A stretch of 64,000 bases of DNA from Bradysia coprophila (GCF_014529535.1 NC_050736.1:4402001-4466000); one strand, 5' to 3'. Counted from the stretch's first letter, positions 36,715 through 49,916 are shown. A program made the numbers and translations. Notes: generated by a model from the sequence alone, not told the origin.

Positions 36715-38128
36715 ATGGAATACTTACATGAATTAATAGCATTGGGTGTTGATGGCCTGATATTGGGTCTATGTTTAAAAGAGTATTTTAGTTACAAAAG
36801 AACGCTCGATGTCCTAAAAGTATATACTTCACACAAAAATCGTGCAATCACATCTCCTCACTACACCAACTTAAATTTCAATTGTACTTGCAGATTGCTA
36901 AGCAATATCCCATTGACGATAGTTTAAAGGAAATTGTAAAACAATCTCCAGACGGCAAAATTAATTATGGAATTATTCGTGGAACTGTTAAACCAATTGG
37001 ACAGCCCATTCAAAGTGTTATGTCACCGTCAGTCACAGGAGTCTTACAAGTTATCAAACTAAGGTTTGTTTACACAGAAAAGAAAGGCACGACAAAAATG
37101 AACTACTCTGAACTTGTCTTGCAGCGAACATCGTATCGCAAGAGGATTTGCTGGTTTCTGGACAGAGCAGAGAAAACTTATTCATGTGTCCTCCAATGAA
37201 GTACCGTTCACAATTAATAATGGGACTGTGGGCGTGGAGATTATTGATGGTCTGGGATCGGAAATATTAGGTGCGTTTACATTCGATACAAGCAAATTGT
37301 GCGACAAAAAATGTTCACATTCCAAAAGTAATGTTTAGATCTGGATGTTGTGTACGATAACTATGAGCCATCCAGTCTGTCGTTCTTCGATCACATATTT
37401 GGATTCTTTTCCGGCGTACGACAAAGGGGACTACAGACAACAGAAGAAGTACTGCGAGATGGCAGTTTTATCACAGGTAGGTGCCATTTTCGGAGATTCC
37501 CTTATCGAATTGTAATCGTCAAATTACCGAAACTGATGTTCTTCAGCTGTTGGTGAAATTGATTTGGATGGGAATTCGTTGAGGCTTCAGTCTTCTAAAA
37601 TGGGTCCCATGTTGCTGACGACTGCTACCAAGAATACTTTGGTCAAGAAATTTGAAGAAGCGAAGTCATCGATGATGTAAGTCCTTTTTCTCGTTTTAAT
37701 TTTCAATGTTCGTCAAATCAAGCCATTTCTAAATTCCAGATTCAAAGTTATTATATGCGGTACAATATCCGCTGTATTAGTCGGTGTAATTGCGAGAAAG
37801 TTTTATTTGAAGAAAAAGCAAGAACGACAAGATCGTGAATTGCAAGAAGCCCTAGACCGTTCCAGACGAACACGCAGAGCGAACACTCGGCAAACAAACA
37901 TTTTAGAAAAGGATATGTGCGTTGTATGCGTCTCCAATCCCAAAGAGGTGAGCTTTTCCTACTTTTCTAGATTTCTCCCAAGTCGTTAGTAATCGTTGTA
38001 CATTTGCCTAGGTCATTTGTTTACCCTGCGGACATGTGTGCTTGTGTGAAGACTGCTCATTGAAAATAAAAGTGTCGTGTCCGATTTGTAGGGCAAAAAT
38101 CGATACCAAAGCGGCAGCTTTTGTTTAA
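36715..38128 (+). CDS. Mul1: Mitochondrial E3 ubiquitin/SUMO ligase 1 (MUL1/MAPL)
   Basis: Seven exons (36715-36819, 36894-37063, 37125-37270, 37339-37476, 37547-37676, 37740-37947, 38012-38128) give 337 residues; human MUL1 has 352. Order: an N-terminal hydrophobic segment (LIALGVDGLILGLCL), a central GIDE/BAM domain facing the intermembrane space (QSPDGKINYGIIRGTVKP, RQRGLQTTEEVL, AVGEIDLDGNSLRLQ), a second membrane span (VIICGTISAVLVGVIA), then a cytosolic C3HC4 RING (CVVC, CLPCGHVCLCEDC, CPICR). The family sits in the mitochondrial outer membrane and ubiquitinates mitofusin in flies. All RING ligands are present. The gene ends 79 bp from the convergent FGGY gene. Confidence 0.95.
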
Positions 38129-38207
38129 GTGTCTATCAATTAAAAATCATATTTTAGACAAAAAAACCCGGCCAATGTTTTCGTTCACAGCCAAAGTGGA
38201 TCAGAAT

Positions 38208-40306
38208 TTAATTAACTGCTTCGTTCATAATTTCGTCGTACAATCGTTGATGTTCTAACATCGTCAAGAACACTTTGTACTTCTTTTCGTGATACGTTTT
38301 ACTTTTACAATCGGGACGTACAACCGTTCCTTGACCACCCATAGCGTGTGATGCACTCTGAAATCGAATAACGGTCAATAGGCCACTCAACAAAATCAAT
38401 TGACAAAATTGGCACCTCTAAATCGGGATAAAATTTAGCGGCACATGCGCCGAGTATAGCCGCACCAACCAACACCATTTCTTTTTCATTCGGACAAAGT
38501 ACTGGTAAGTTACATGCCTCAGCATGAGTTTGAATGAAAATCGGATTTTTACTCAGACCGCCACAGATCAAAATTGTTTCAAATTCTGGTCGTCCATGCC
38601 GCTTAAGTGAATCTAAGATGTGACGCGTTCCATACTGTAACAAAGTTTTTTTAACCGAATATCCTCAAACTTGTAACAGGTAAATCTTACAGCTAGGGCC
38701 TGCACAAATGCTAAGTAAGTGACTGCCAAATTCTCTTCCTGGGTGGACATCGTTAGACCGGATATCTAAAATGGATATGAGTTGAGGTCGATGTAGTAAA
38801 TGAACGTAATCGCGCAATTACCATTCCTTTCAAACTTTGATCAGAAATTGGTGAACGGTTGCCATGAAAGTCAGGCCACACATGTATGTCCTTTGTCAGG
38901 AATTGATAACTTGTTAGATTTTCACGAGAAGCCAATCCAATCAATAATTCGTTCAGATATTCGTAAATGTTCCTAATACAGTCGGAATACGGAGAAATTA
39001 ACTGGCAGCGACATAGTCGAACAATTCTACTACTTACCGTTCTCCTGCGCTTTCAATCGCTTTTGGATAAGCCGGATGATTTTTAACAACAAAATCCAGT
39101 AAGATGCCAGTAGCACTCTGGCCTCCTTCGAAAAGAAACATGTTCGGAAAGATGGCACCTTCACAAGAATTGAGTTAGATTAAGAAGTTCGTCTGCTGAA
39201 ACAATATAACATTCACCTTCGTACGGTCCCCAGACTCCATTTGCCCAGAGTGACTGCGACGTGACACTCATGTGGCAAGAAGACGTACCACAAATCAAAG
39301 CTAAAAATTAGTTGTTTAATGTCTCTTCACTATGTTCCGTATGCACTTGATGAAATTACCCATTTTTGACATTAAATTTGGATTAACATTTTCTGCAGAA
39401 CAGCCAAATAGGGCTAGTGCCCCGGCATGAGCGTCAATCATAGAAACAGACACTTTAACATCTGGTCTTAATCCAAGTTCAACAGCTGCTTCTGGGGTCA
39501 ATCCACATATGGTTTCGCCCGGTTCTCTAATTCGATTGCCCAATTTTCTATAATTCTCTGTCGACAAATCGAGCAAGTTAATTTTTCGGAGGAAATCGTC
39601 AGACCAACATTTGTTCGCTGCATCATAATTCCATTTGCAAACGGCGGAGCATAAGGATCTAAAGTTTAATTTACCCTTTCAAAAAATCGAAGTTTTTCGG
39701 ATACGTTTACCAACCTTGAATCATCACCAGTACACTTCCATGTCAAAAAATCGGGTAAATCGAAAAATTTTCCCGCTTTCGCCCAACAAGCTGAATTTAA
39801 ATTACTCTTTAACCACAACAACTTTGGACATTGCATCTCTAATGAAACTTTTCCTCCGACGTACTTTAAGATGGGATCGTTTGTTGCATTAATGAAATTA
39901 GTTTCTTTGATGGCTCTATGATCCATCCAGAGAATAATATTGTTGTCATTGTTCCCTGTGGTACTGACGCTTAAGGGTTGTCCCAAAGTATCTATTGCCA
40001 CCAACGAACAAGTCGCATCAAAACCGATTCCCACAATTTCATTGGTAAAACCTTCAGCGACTTTCTGTTTGCAATGAAAGTGATTCATTGACTAGCTGCA
40101 TAAATATCGAATGCACTGCATACCTTCACACATTCGCAAACTGCTTTCCATATATCATCAGACGATTGCTCATAATGATCAGGCAGCGGGTTCCATGTTT
40201 TAATTTCCTTGACATGGCTTTTGATAACTTTACCATGAGAATTTACAAGTGCTGCACGAGAACTGCCGGTTCCAACATCAACGCCAATGAAATAGATTTT
40301 CGACAT
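38208..40306 (-). CDS. FGGY-family carbohydrate kinase (ribulokinase-like)
   Basis: Nine exons (40306-40124, 40064-39715, 39658-39360, 39300-39217, 39158-39038, 38972-38822, 38765-38691, 38634-38416, 38357-38208) give 543 residues; human FGGY has 551. The N-terminal ATPase-fold motif is [15 protein letters not shown]. Substrate-lobe signatures follow ([42 protein letters not shown]), then the phosphate-2 motif ICGGLSKNP and GGQGTVVRP near the end. These cytosolic kinases phosphorylate a pentulose, probably D-ribulose, in carbohydrate-metabolite clearance. The frame is intact; all junctions follow GT-AG. Confidence 0.95.
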
Positions 40307-42030
40307 TTTCGTTAGATGATGATGCGTCTAACTTTGACCTAACACGAGTGAAGACATTTAAGTAAGATGATATGTTATACGTATATATATACGTCAGCGT
40401 ATCTCGATAATCTAATGAAACGCGAATTATTTCATAACGAAAACACTTTTACTCACACAGTTCATTTTGAATGTGTTATCTCTAGCAGTAATAAATGTTT
40501 ATTGGACCGGTTAGGTTGGCCAGATGAATTAGGTATATCAAAATATGATGCTTCAATGCACGACAATTAGTCATATACATTGATGATACTTTCTTATCTC
40601 ATGTTATTTGTACAATTATTAAACGTAAAGCTTGTACAGAATCAGCAACAGCTGAACTTCACCAGCTGATCAATAAACACTTGTATAATATACAATGAAA
40701 ACACATTCTAAACAACGAGTTTACTACCAAACGTGTTATGTGCGCACGCACATAGATGACCTTAACGTATGTACGCACTGTATGTAGCTTGCCTTTGAAT
40801 TGTTTTCGATGCAAATGTATTGTCTTTGTCGACCAGCTGGTGTGTGATTCTGCACAAGCTTTACGTTTAATAATTGTATATTATATTGGATATCGAAAAC
40901 TGGTCTTAGAGATACTGATCTTATAAAACTGAAATTGTTGATATATTCGATGCATATTCTATTATGGCATGAATAAGCGGTTCATCCTATAATTTTTATC
41001 ATTTCATCCGGTGACCATTCACTTCGATTTTGCTGTGTCAACCGGTATCTTAACCTGATGATTTATTTTTACCGAAATGAAAAAAGAATTATTGTACCAG
41101 GAAACGAACCATGTTTGCAGTGTCGGTAAATTTAAGAAATTCCAGTGTTAAAATTTTGAATTACAACATAGTATGTAACAACTTCAAGTTTTCTAAAAAC
41201 ATGAAAGAGGATGTTCAGAATAAAAAAAGAAGCTTATGGGAATAGATGAAATTGGTACATGGAAAGAATTATATAGCCAACGATTTCAAACCAAATAAAT
41301 TCGATTAATTCAACATGCGTTACCTTTCCCATTAGAATACAACATTACAATACTCACGTCTTTTCTGTTTATATAAGAAACAACTTAACCACATGTTTAA
41401 ACAAATGAAGTAAAAGATTTTTAATCAAACAAGAGGTAAAACAAAAAAAAGAGAGATTTAATCATAGCCAGAGATGGCGAGTCATGATACTCGATTAAGT
41501 GGACACTACTCCACTAAAAATTAAGTTATAAGTTTTATAATTAATATTTAAGTAAAGTTTCAGGGAAGAGTATAATACGCCAAACCTAAGCAAAATATAT
41601 GTATAGGGTACCTATTAGGGAATGGCTTATAATATCAAAACATATCAAAAGTGAAATTTAAATGATTGATTAAATTTTATTCACTCGCACCGTGCGCATA
41701 AGCATAAGTAGGACACGTTTGCAGACAAATCTGTTCTGTAGTGTACGCAGGCCGCTAATGGGCCTTGAATTTCAAAACATAACGCATATTGGGACATTTT
41801 AACACACAGTTTTTGACATTCGTTATTTTAAGTCAGCGGTATTTTGTTTAGCTGCCAGTTGAAAATATTTAAATTTTTGGCGGACTTATGACGTGAATAA
41901 AAGGAAAGAGTGATAGAAAGAAACACCAATTTTACGAAGTCAGATATATAGTAGGGAGGTATTGCCGGTGGTATAACGTACGGAAGCATTTAAATTGTTA
42001 AAATATTTGTGTGCAAATCCATACTCCTGT
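40307..42030. other. Intergenic between FGGY kinase and protease
   Basis: No gene recognised. It contains a palindromic TACGTATATATATACG near 40378-40393 and an inverted-repeat element at 40612-40885. Confidence 0.5.
40612..40885. mobile_element. MITE-like element with about 45-bp inverted ends
   Basis: The left end ACAATTATTAAACGTAAAGC is mirrored at the right as GCTTTACGTTTAATAATTGT. The match continues through CTTGTACAGAATCA and CAGCTG. The interior is about 180 bp with no ORF. It lies about 300 bp upstream of the FGGY kinase start. Confidence 0.7.
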
Positions 42031-42976
42031 TCATTCCGAATCACCAGCGATCCATCGAAATTCTTCCATTGTTTTATGAATCCAGTCCAGATAGTAGCTC
42101 ACTCGTGTGAAACCATCGGGATAGTTCATTGCACACTAAACAATAGGAAGGAATCGGTTTATCTAAACCACAAAATCAATGGAAGAAAAAATAAATTACC
42201 GGAATGCCGAATGAAATAACACCAGCCAATGACTTGTGACCGGCACGAGTTACTTCAACCAAAGGACCGCCTGAGTCAGCAGCGCATACGCCAACATTTT
42301 TTCTATTGGTTGTGCACACAATACTGTCACTAATGATGTTCTCAAACATCGTTCCTCGTAATCTTTGAATGCATTGCTCGTTGCTGATAGTCGTTGATTC
42401 GGTGAATTGAAGAATATTCGGCACATCACCATCGACCTGGAAAGTAAATATTAAAATCAATCTCGCTGATTGACCATTAAATATATCGAAACTCACCGAT
42501 GTCATTCCCCAGCCACTCATTACCACTTTAGCCCCAATTACAATGTTATGTGTAGGCAAGGCGATTGGTTGAACAGTATCTGAGTACACAATTGTTTCGG
42601 CAGTGCGAAGCATCGCAATATCATTGGCTACTACCGTGATATCCCATTCGGGATGCTGTACAACTCTATCAACATTCATTGAATATCCGCCTTCCAGTGG
42701 GTATAAAGCTCCGACCACAGCAATGAGATTTGATGGCACAAGCATTTCGCCGTCGGTACAATGAGCCGCAGTTAAGATGAATCTTGAGTTCAATATCGAT
42801 CCGCCGCAACGGTGAAAATTGTCCAGCAGTCGAATTGATGCTTGATAGGGAAACTGTCCTGCTACGGCATCTTCACCGCCAACGATTCGTAAATGGAATC
42901 GGTGGTACGATGGCAAAGAGTTGACTGTTGTGAACAGGATGCTAGCGGCTAATAAGATTAAACAGATCCGCTTCAT
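42031..42976 (-). CDS. Secreted S1-family serine protease, chymotrypsin-like
   Basis: Three exons (42976-42497, 42436-42200, 42135-42031) give 273 residues. There is a signal peptide (MKRICLILLAASILFTTVNS), a short propeptide ending in Arg, then mature IVGGEDAVAGQFPYQ. The catalytic triad is present: His in LTAAHC, Asp in NDIAMLR, Ser in DSGGP. The specificity position 189 (counting back from the active Ser) is Gly, not the Asp of trypsin, so chymotrypsin- or elastase-like cleavage is expected. Residue 193, normally Gly and part of the oxyanion hole, is Ala (CAADSGGP), which is unusual. The C-terminus has the expected CAMNYPDGFTRVSYYLDWI. Probably a gut digestive enzyme, but other extracellular roles are possible. 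Confidence 0.93.
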
Positions 42977-43001
42977 CTTTATAAAATACCGAACTGGTTG
43001 A

Positions 43002-43028
43002 ACTGAACCTGTTTGCGGTGTATATATA
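43002..43028 (-). promoter_or_regulatory. TATA box and initiator of the serine protease
   Basis: On the minus strand TATATATA (43028-43021) is followed about 24 bp later by TTCAGTT, an arthropod initiator (TCAGT at 43006-43002). This would start a transcript with a 5' leader of about 28 nt before the ATG at 42976. Confidence 0.65.
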
Positions 43029-43427
43029 CATGAACCTTATGCCTTATCTCCTTTTCATTTATTTGTTGTATTCCAACGTAATCTCTGCGACAGCCAATTA
43101 AACTCAAAATCTTATCAAAACAATATTAAAACAAATTAAATAAATTTACTCTTTGCAATAATCAGATGATGGCATGTGACTCCTCGTGACACCCAGAGCG
43201 TAAAAATGCTGAATCATGAGGTAGAATTCTCAGAGTGGGCTACGGCCTGTCACGTAACTCATGTATATTGCAACCAATATCCGAACTACTGCAGATAAAT
43301 CTTATGACACAATAGTCCTAGGCCCATGATGGGGTTTGGGATGGGGTTTGGATGTATCTACAATGAAATAGAAGTTGAACTGTTTAAGTGTCCATATTTC
43401 ATCGCATATGCATCTAAACCACATAAG

Positions 43428-43710
43428 ACCCTATTTGGCCCAAAAACACATCAAATTACCTTTCAAATGATACCCCACACGACCATGTACGTTCTGTGTA
43501 CCTCGAGAAATTTCTGTAAGAACAGTGTAAGTCTTCGGTTGAAAACTTCAACTGCACATATTTTAGTGTGGATGAATTTTAAAACCAATTAGTCCCTATT
43601 CGGCTCAAAATTACATGTGATTACCTTTATAATGGCACCCTACACGACCCTGTACTATACGGCTCGTGTAACTGAAGAAATTTTGGTAAGAAAAGTGTAT
43701 GTTTTCGGTT
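43428..43710 (+). repeat. Diverged direct repeat, about 165-bp spacing
   Basis: Two copies share CCCTATTYGGC, ATTACCTTT, CACGACC, GTGTAMC, AGAAATTT and TCTTCGGTT/TTTTCGGTT in the same order, beginning near 43428 and 43593. No coding sense in either. Confidence 0.65.
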
Positions 43711-46700
43711 TTTGATCACCTTTTACCAGCCACACAAGCTTCGAAGAATTAATTTTTTTGAAAGTTGTTTTAGCTTCTTGGGTCGAAGTGCTTTCTAGGT
43801 ACATATAAAAAATTCCAATAGAAAATGTGTCGGTTTTCAGAACGCTGTTTTTCAAAAGAAACCCTCTGAAGGGTGAAAGTATATTTACTTACGAAATAAC
43901 TGATAGGCATCCTGTACATGGACATCTATATTCAACTATATACAGCGATATTATATATATATACAACTATACTGAGCTATATTAGGCCATATTCGACTAT
44001 AGTTTTATCTGTAAAGTGGTAACTTTTAGCTATTTTTGGCAACTAAGCATCATAATGTTCGAAAACTGCATCCCCACGAAAAGTATGAAATGACAACAAA
44101 TATGGTGTCTTTTTTTGCTGGGATAGAGTTGTTGCTCCTGGGAGAGAAAACAAACGTTCTAAACGAAGCATTATAATTTGATCGATTCTATTCATTTAAT
44201 TAATTTTTAAATAATGTTAGTTTTCAAAGAAATCATTTAGAAAACATTACAGTATAAAAACTTACGCATGCGCATCAGAGCTGTTTACTCGCGGTAGACC
44301 CGCGGGTAATCCGTTCAAATGCACATATCTAAGCTTTTATATTTCGAGCTGAAAAAAGGTGACAGAAAAATAAGCTAAATATACTGAAATCAAACAAATT
44401 AAAAACGTCACCTACTGTTGAGAGAAAATTTTACAAAAAAAAAATTTCCCATGACACAAGTGACAAAAAGAACGAGAGTCCAACGGAATAATCTGCCACT
44501 TCGCTACGCCATTTTTTTTTTTTGTAAAATTATCTATTAAATTTTTTTGTTCAATTTTTTGCGTATAGGCGTAGAATGCGTCACCCTAAGCGATATTAGT
44601 TATCTTGTAAGTACACACAATGACCTGCGTCACTTTCATCTTTTAGTGAACTCAAGTTCTAATACTCAACAATTTTCAAATATAACTTTCATCTATACTT
44701 GAAAAGAAAGCTTCCGAATATCGCATAAAATTTGTTTTTCCTTTGCATTGACATGGAAATGTTTATTGATTTATGAAAAAAAATATATATTCACCATACC
44801 ATACAGGTTATATATATAACCTGTATGTAGAAGTTCTGTAACCGTTACTTACCCCTTCAGATTTATGACGTTGTTGTTTGGTACATCATGAGTTATCCTA
44901 ACCATAAGTGGATCATTGAGTTTACAATTTACATAAGATATCGCAAAGGGATGGAATCGAAAAGCAGTTTACACGAAAGTGTAATAGTAAATACACGAAA
45001 CTTTTCAACATAACCCTAATAAAGTTGGGTTGGGGTTGACGATTCATTGTGAAGTGTATATATGACATCGACTGTATTTTAAACAAATTTCTTCTCATAT
45101 TTTTATAACCGCGAAATTGGAATGGGGGATAATTTTAACGTTTTCTCTGTCGATAGTGTCAGTAATACATTCAGTCCGATTATGTCTTTTTGAAGTTAAT
45201 TGAGCATAACATCCTAGTTTTAATAAGAGAGAGCAACCCTGGAACGTTTATAAAAATAGCCATACATTTTCGATCTGAATGTTTTCCACACAAAAATGTC
45301 AAAAACAACGACATCACATTTATTAAAAATTCGTCTGTATTTCTGAATATATCATAAATTCGTTTACCGACCAATTTAAGCAGAAGAAAGAAAAATCAAA
45401 AGGAAATATTTAAATCATCTTTTATGGATGATTACAGCATACCTTTGATCTCTAAAAAAAGACTACGAGCGTATGGATGAAAGATCCTATTATTTTGACA
45501 TGAGATTGATATTCACAACTTAGACGACGTATCCAATATTGCCTTTCTTCCATTTCCGATGTCGCAATTTGGAGAAAGAAATATATATAAAACAAATCAC
45601 GGTATGTTTAAGTCGTTAACTGCAGACGTCTGACGATTGATTTATATCTACCGGAGAGGACAGGCACTTACATGTTATATTACTTTACATTGCTTTGGGT
45701 TAACATGGTTAATAATATTTATTTTTTAATTGAATGAATGCTGTGGTTGACATAAGACACATCAGTTCATCAAAAAAGTAATTTTACCAAGGAGACACAC
45801 TCTTTCTGAGCGAGGAAGACATTGAACCAAAACCTTTAGAATCTGAAAACATTTTAAAATGAAACCTATAATTTCACCCGTCTGTCTTCAATTCATTTCT
45901 ATTGATCAAAGAATTGTAGATTGTAACAATTTTTTCTCCGCTACTTTGTATGCAACGGTTTTACTAGAGTTCGCTGTGTAATTTTCAAACGAAATTATTT
46001 CGTCTGTGACGTTTGCTGGAAACTCTTTGAATTTTGATGTTACATTCCGATTAATTGTGTTCTTTGATATGATACGCTCGCTTTTCATTTATTATGGTTC
46101 TTGGTGTATAATACATTCCTCAAACCTTACACCCAACGTGATGATTTATACTGATGAAGATGAAAAATAAACGTCTGCGATTTGTTCAGACACGTCGACA
46201 AATGTTATAGTTGTGTGGAACACAAATTTCAATAAATCTAACAACTTGTTACAACATTCTAAAGCTTCGGCATGCCAGCACATTCCAATCATAAAGATAC
46301 TCATTCGATAACAACTTCATGTCGATACGTTCATGAATTTTAATTTTCGTTTTTTTTATAATTTCAAGAAATATTTTCCACATCAAGATATATATTTATG
46401 GAAAACGTTGTCTGAATATAAAATTGTTGATTTTCCATTTTGAAAGATACGATGCTGAAGTACTGAATAATATGTATATATACATAGGGAATGTAAGTTT
46501 ATCGTAATATATTTAAAGAAAATAACAGCCATATGACGTATCTTGTAAAGTTTATATAAATTGTCTTTTCAAGTTTATTATATTCTGTATTTTATTAGAT
46601 TGCCATAATAAATTGACAGGAAAAATATCAACATTTCATTCAATTTGGTTGAAATGATCATCTGTCGCGTCTTTTGGTGGATATATTTGACAATATGGTT

Positions 46701-46888
46701 CATGATAGCTTGGAAAATGCATGCAAGAAAATTTGTTTACCAATTTTCAATTTACATTATCCTTGCTGTAAATGCGGTCAAGCGCTGAGATGAACTCAAA
46801 AATATGATGCACATCGATAAACGAAAATGAGACAAATTTATAAGCGTGCGACCATTCTATTTATTTATTTGTTTGTGTGTGTGTTTCT

Positions 46889-46944
46889 GAACTGAACTTG
46901 TTGTATTGGCTATATAGGTCTAGCCAATACAACAAGTTCAGTTC
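46889..46944. repeat. Perfect 24-bp stem, 8-nt loop hairpin
   Basis: The arm 46889-46912 starts GAACTGAACTTGTTG and ends TATTGGCTA; 46921-46944 is its exact inverse. The loop is TATAGGTC. There is no mismatch, unlike typical microRNA precursors. Confidence 0.85.
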
Positions 46945-47520
46945 CGAAACATAATAACTACTTTCTGAGGAAGGTTAGATGCATAATTGATAACTTGCCT
47001 AAATGTAGGCTATATGTACACAATTATAGGCTGTGTACACAAATTTATTGAAGTTGGATTACGTCATACGACCCATTCATTGTGTACATTGTGGCAGTCA
47101 CCAAACACACTGTAACATGTAACTACCCAATTATGCAGCTTGAGTTAGATATGAGTGGGCATACACAATAAAATGCCCAGCTCATGACAATGCCCAAGTT
47201 TTTAATTTTTTTTAATTTTTGTTTACAGTAAAGGGCAATTAAATTTCAGCTGAAATTTGCTGTAGCTGTTTTCACCTGATTGACTCATACACTTAACAAA
47301 ATTAACGAATTATCACATTTTCGTTTTCGACAGATTTTAAAAAATAATTTAAATAAATTGGTCTTTTGGTTTTTATCCCAGTAAACCGGTCGTTATAAGT
47401 ATACGTCAAAAATTTCGACTGGTAAAAAATTCAAAAACTGCATTCAATATAACAACTGTCAGAATCTGTGGAACTAGAAATATCAGATCCTACAACAAAC
47501 AAAAATGTGATAATTCCCAA

Positions 47521-48530
47521 TTCCCTTGACTGAAAGTCAAGGGTCTTATGCCAGAAAATACCCTAAAATGTTAGTAACCATACAGTGTATGAAAAATTAT
47601 CAAAACTTTAATTGTTTGAAATAATTTTTTTTTGTCACGACGATAACTTGAGTAATTCTTAACCGATTTGGATGATTTTTTTTTAATCGACGAGGAATGA
47701 AATTCCTGAGGTTAAGTTCGAAGATGAGCCATGTCGGGATAAGGTTCTGGAAACTATTCCAGAAAAACATGATTTTATTGATAATTGTAATTGATAATAC
47801 AGTGCTGATAATTGCTATTGTGATAATGATAATTTAATGATAATTTAATGTGTTGTGGTGATATTATATAAAATGTTATTAAAAACGTAGAAGAATGGGA
47901 TTTCTGAGGTTAAGTTCGAGGATGGGCAATGTATAAGGTTCTGGAAACTATTTCAGAAAAATAAGTATCTGATAATAATTGGTAATAATAATATTGTTCC
48001 CTTGACTGAAGTCAAGGGTCTTACGCCAGAAAATACCCTAAAATGTTGGTAACAGTTTACAGTACAGTATATGAAAAATTATCAAAACCTTAATTGTTTG
48101 TAGCCATTTTTTTTTGTCATCACGATAACTTGAGTAATTCTTAACCGATTTTGATGATTTTTTTTTAGAAGGTGGGCTATGTCGGGATATAAGGTTCTGG
48201 AAACTATTCCAGAAAACAGGATTTTACTCTGTTGATACTTGATAATACATGATATTATACCGCTGATAATTGATTTTGTGATAATTTATGATAATTTAAT
48301 GTGTTGTGGCGATATTGTATGAAATGTTATCAAAAACGTAATTGTTTGTAACCATTTTTTTGTCATGACGATAACTTGAGTAATAATTCTTACCCGATTT
48401 TAATAAAATTTCTTTTAATCGACGAGGAATGGAATTCCCGAGATTAAGGTCGGAAGCTATTCCATTTACTATGTTGATAATTGATAATTATTGGTAATTG
48501 ATCATTGATGATTCCCTTCACTGAGAGAAG
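47521..48530 (+). repeat. 476-bp tandem duplication with a partial third unit
   Basis: TTCCCTTGACTGAARGTCAA opens units at 47521 and 47997, and a decayed version (TTCCCTTCACTGAG) opens at 48512. Shared blocks include CCAGAAAATACCCTAAAATG, CGATAACTTGAGTAATTCTT and AAGGTTCTGGAAACTATT. The last of these also recurs about 198 bp apart within the first unit, so the structure is nested. Confidence 0.85.
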
Positions 48531-49123
48531 AAGATACGTCTGTTTTGAATGAAGTCGTTGTCGTTCCTGTTGTCAAAGTTCGGATTAACAGTTAATTGGA
48601 ACAAACTTTTAGGACTGTCGTATGACTTTTAAGAAAACAAAATAATTTACCGCATTAACTTAAGTATGGTTGCCACTCAACAAAAAAGTACTCCTTGAGA
48701 TAGCGAACTGTCAAGTAAACAAAGCAAAAATTCATTTTTTGTGGTAAATGGTAAATGGAGAAATAAAAATGGTTACTACAGTGGTATTATTGATATTTAG
48801 GTATTTATCTTCGTTCTGGTTACTTCATTTTCGCATTAATGCCACAGCGAAGAATTCGCCTAATTTAAAATACAATGCACTACGGCAATTATTTTTTATT
48901 TAATGCCACCACGAAAAAGGCTGTTGGCGCAACCTTCTAATAATACAACCTTGGAAACCACAGCGGATCATACTGATACAGACAGAGTGTGAGTTAAGTG
49001 GATTGAGTGGAATTCATTGAAAACGTCAAATTCCTAACAAAAAAGACATTTGAAATGTTGGCGACTGTACCTGAAATTACATATACAGTGAGCATATAGT
49101 ATTACAAACAAGCAATTCTAACA

Positions 49124-49430
49124 TTAGACAACTCCGACGAGTGTGAAGTTTTCGGCCCGAGCGAAGCGAGGGTCGTAATTCACACGAGTTACGGTATCAT
49201 ATTGCAATCTTAGACAGCTCGAACGAGTGAGAAGTTTGCGGCTAGGCCAAACCTAATATTAGACAACTCGTACGAGTGTGAAGTTTGCGGCCCGAGCGAA
49301 GCGAGGGTCGTAATTCACACGAGTTGCGGTATCGTATTGCAATATTAGACAGCTCGGACGAGCGATAAGTTTGCGGTTAGAGCGAGTCGAAGGCCGTAAT
49401 TGACACGAGTTGCGGTATCTTACTGCATTA
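49124..49430 (+). repeat. 86-bp GC-richer tandem repeat, four units
   Basis: Units begin TTAGACARCTC at 49124, 49210, 49259 and 49345. Three are 86 bp; the second is cut to 49 bp. Each full unit has AGTTTKCGG, then GAGCGAAGCGAGGGTCGTAA or a relative, then ACACGAGTTRCGGTATC. It is much richer in G and C than its surroundings. Confidence 0.9.
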
Positions 49431-49916
49431 GTTAACAACTTGGGTCTTATTGGATTATTGCACAATTTAAACGAATACAAAGTGACAACATTTCATTTTT
49501 GTAGAAGTAAATGTATCAAATTGAGAATTGTGTTAGATTATTACATCCATACCGTGACAAAAAGGCTTGGACTTCAGGAATTGTCCATTCTCACCCAGAT
49601 GAAAAAATCAGTTAAAATAAAATAAGATAATCAAACCTGAAAGAACCAGGTTAAGGCAACCCTGAGTTGATCACGAAGGCGGTGACACACAAAAACAAAA
49701 TTCTTTCAGAACCTTGATTATAATATTCTGTAATATAAGGTAAAAGCAAAATGAAATGATCTAGTCTGATTTTTGACAATTGAAATTCATTTGACAAAAA
49801 TGAGGCTCGATAATTTTGTTTTGCTCTCACTTTAATTGATTAATTATTTTGGAAAAATTATCAGTCAAGGGACCCGACCCGCCCGAAAGGTGGGACCTAG
49901 TTTTTCATAATTGCAC

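Noticed and set aside
43326-43592. 88-codon plus-strand frame
   Set aside because: It runs through a diverged tandem repeat and has no matching frame in the second unit.
45906-46088. 60-codon minus-strand hydrophilic frame
   Set aside because: No partner exons, no family resemblance.
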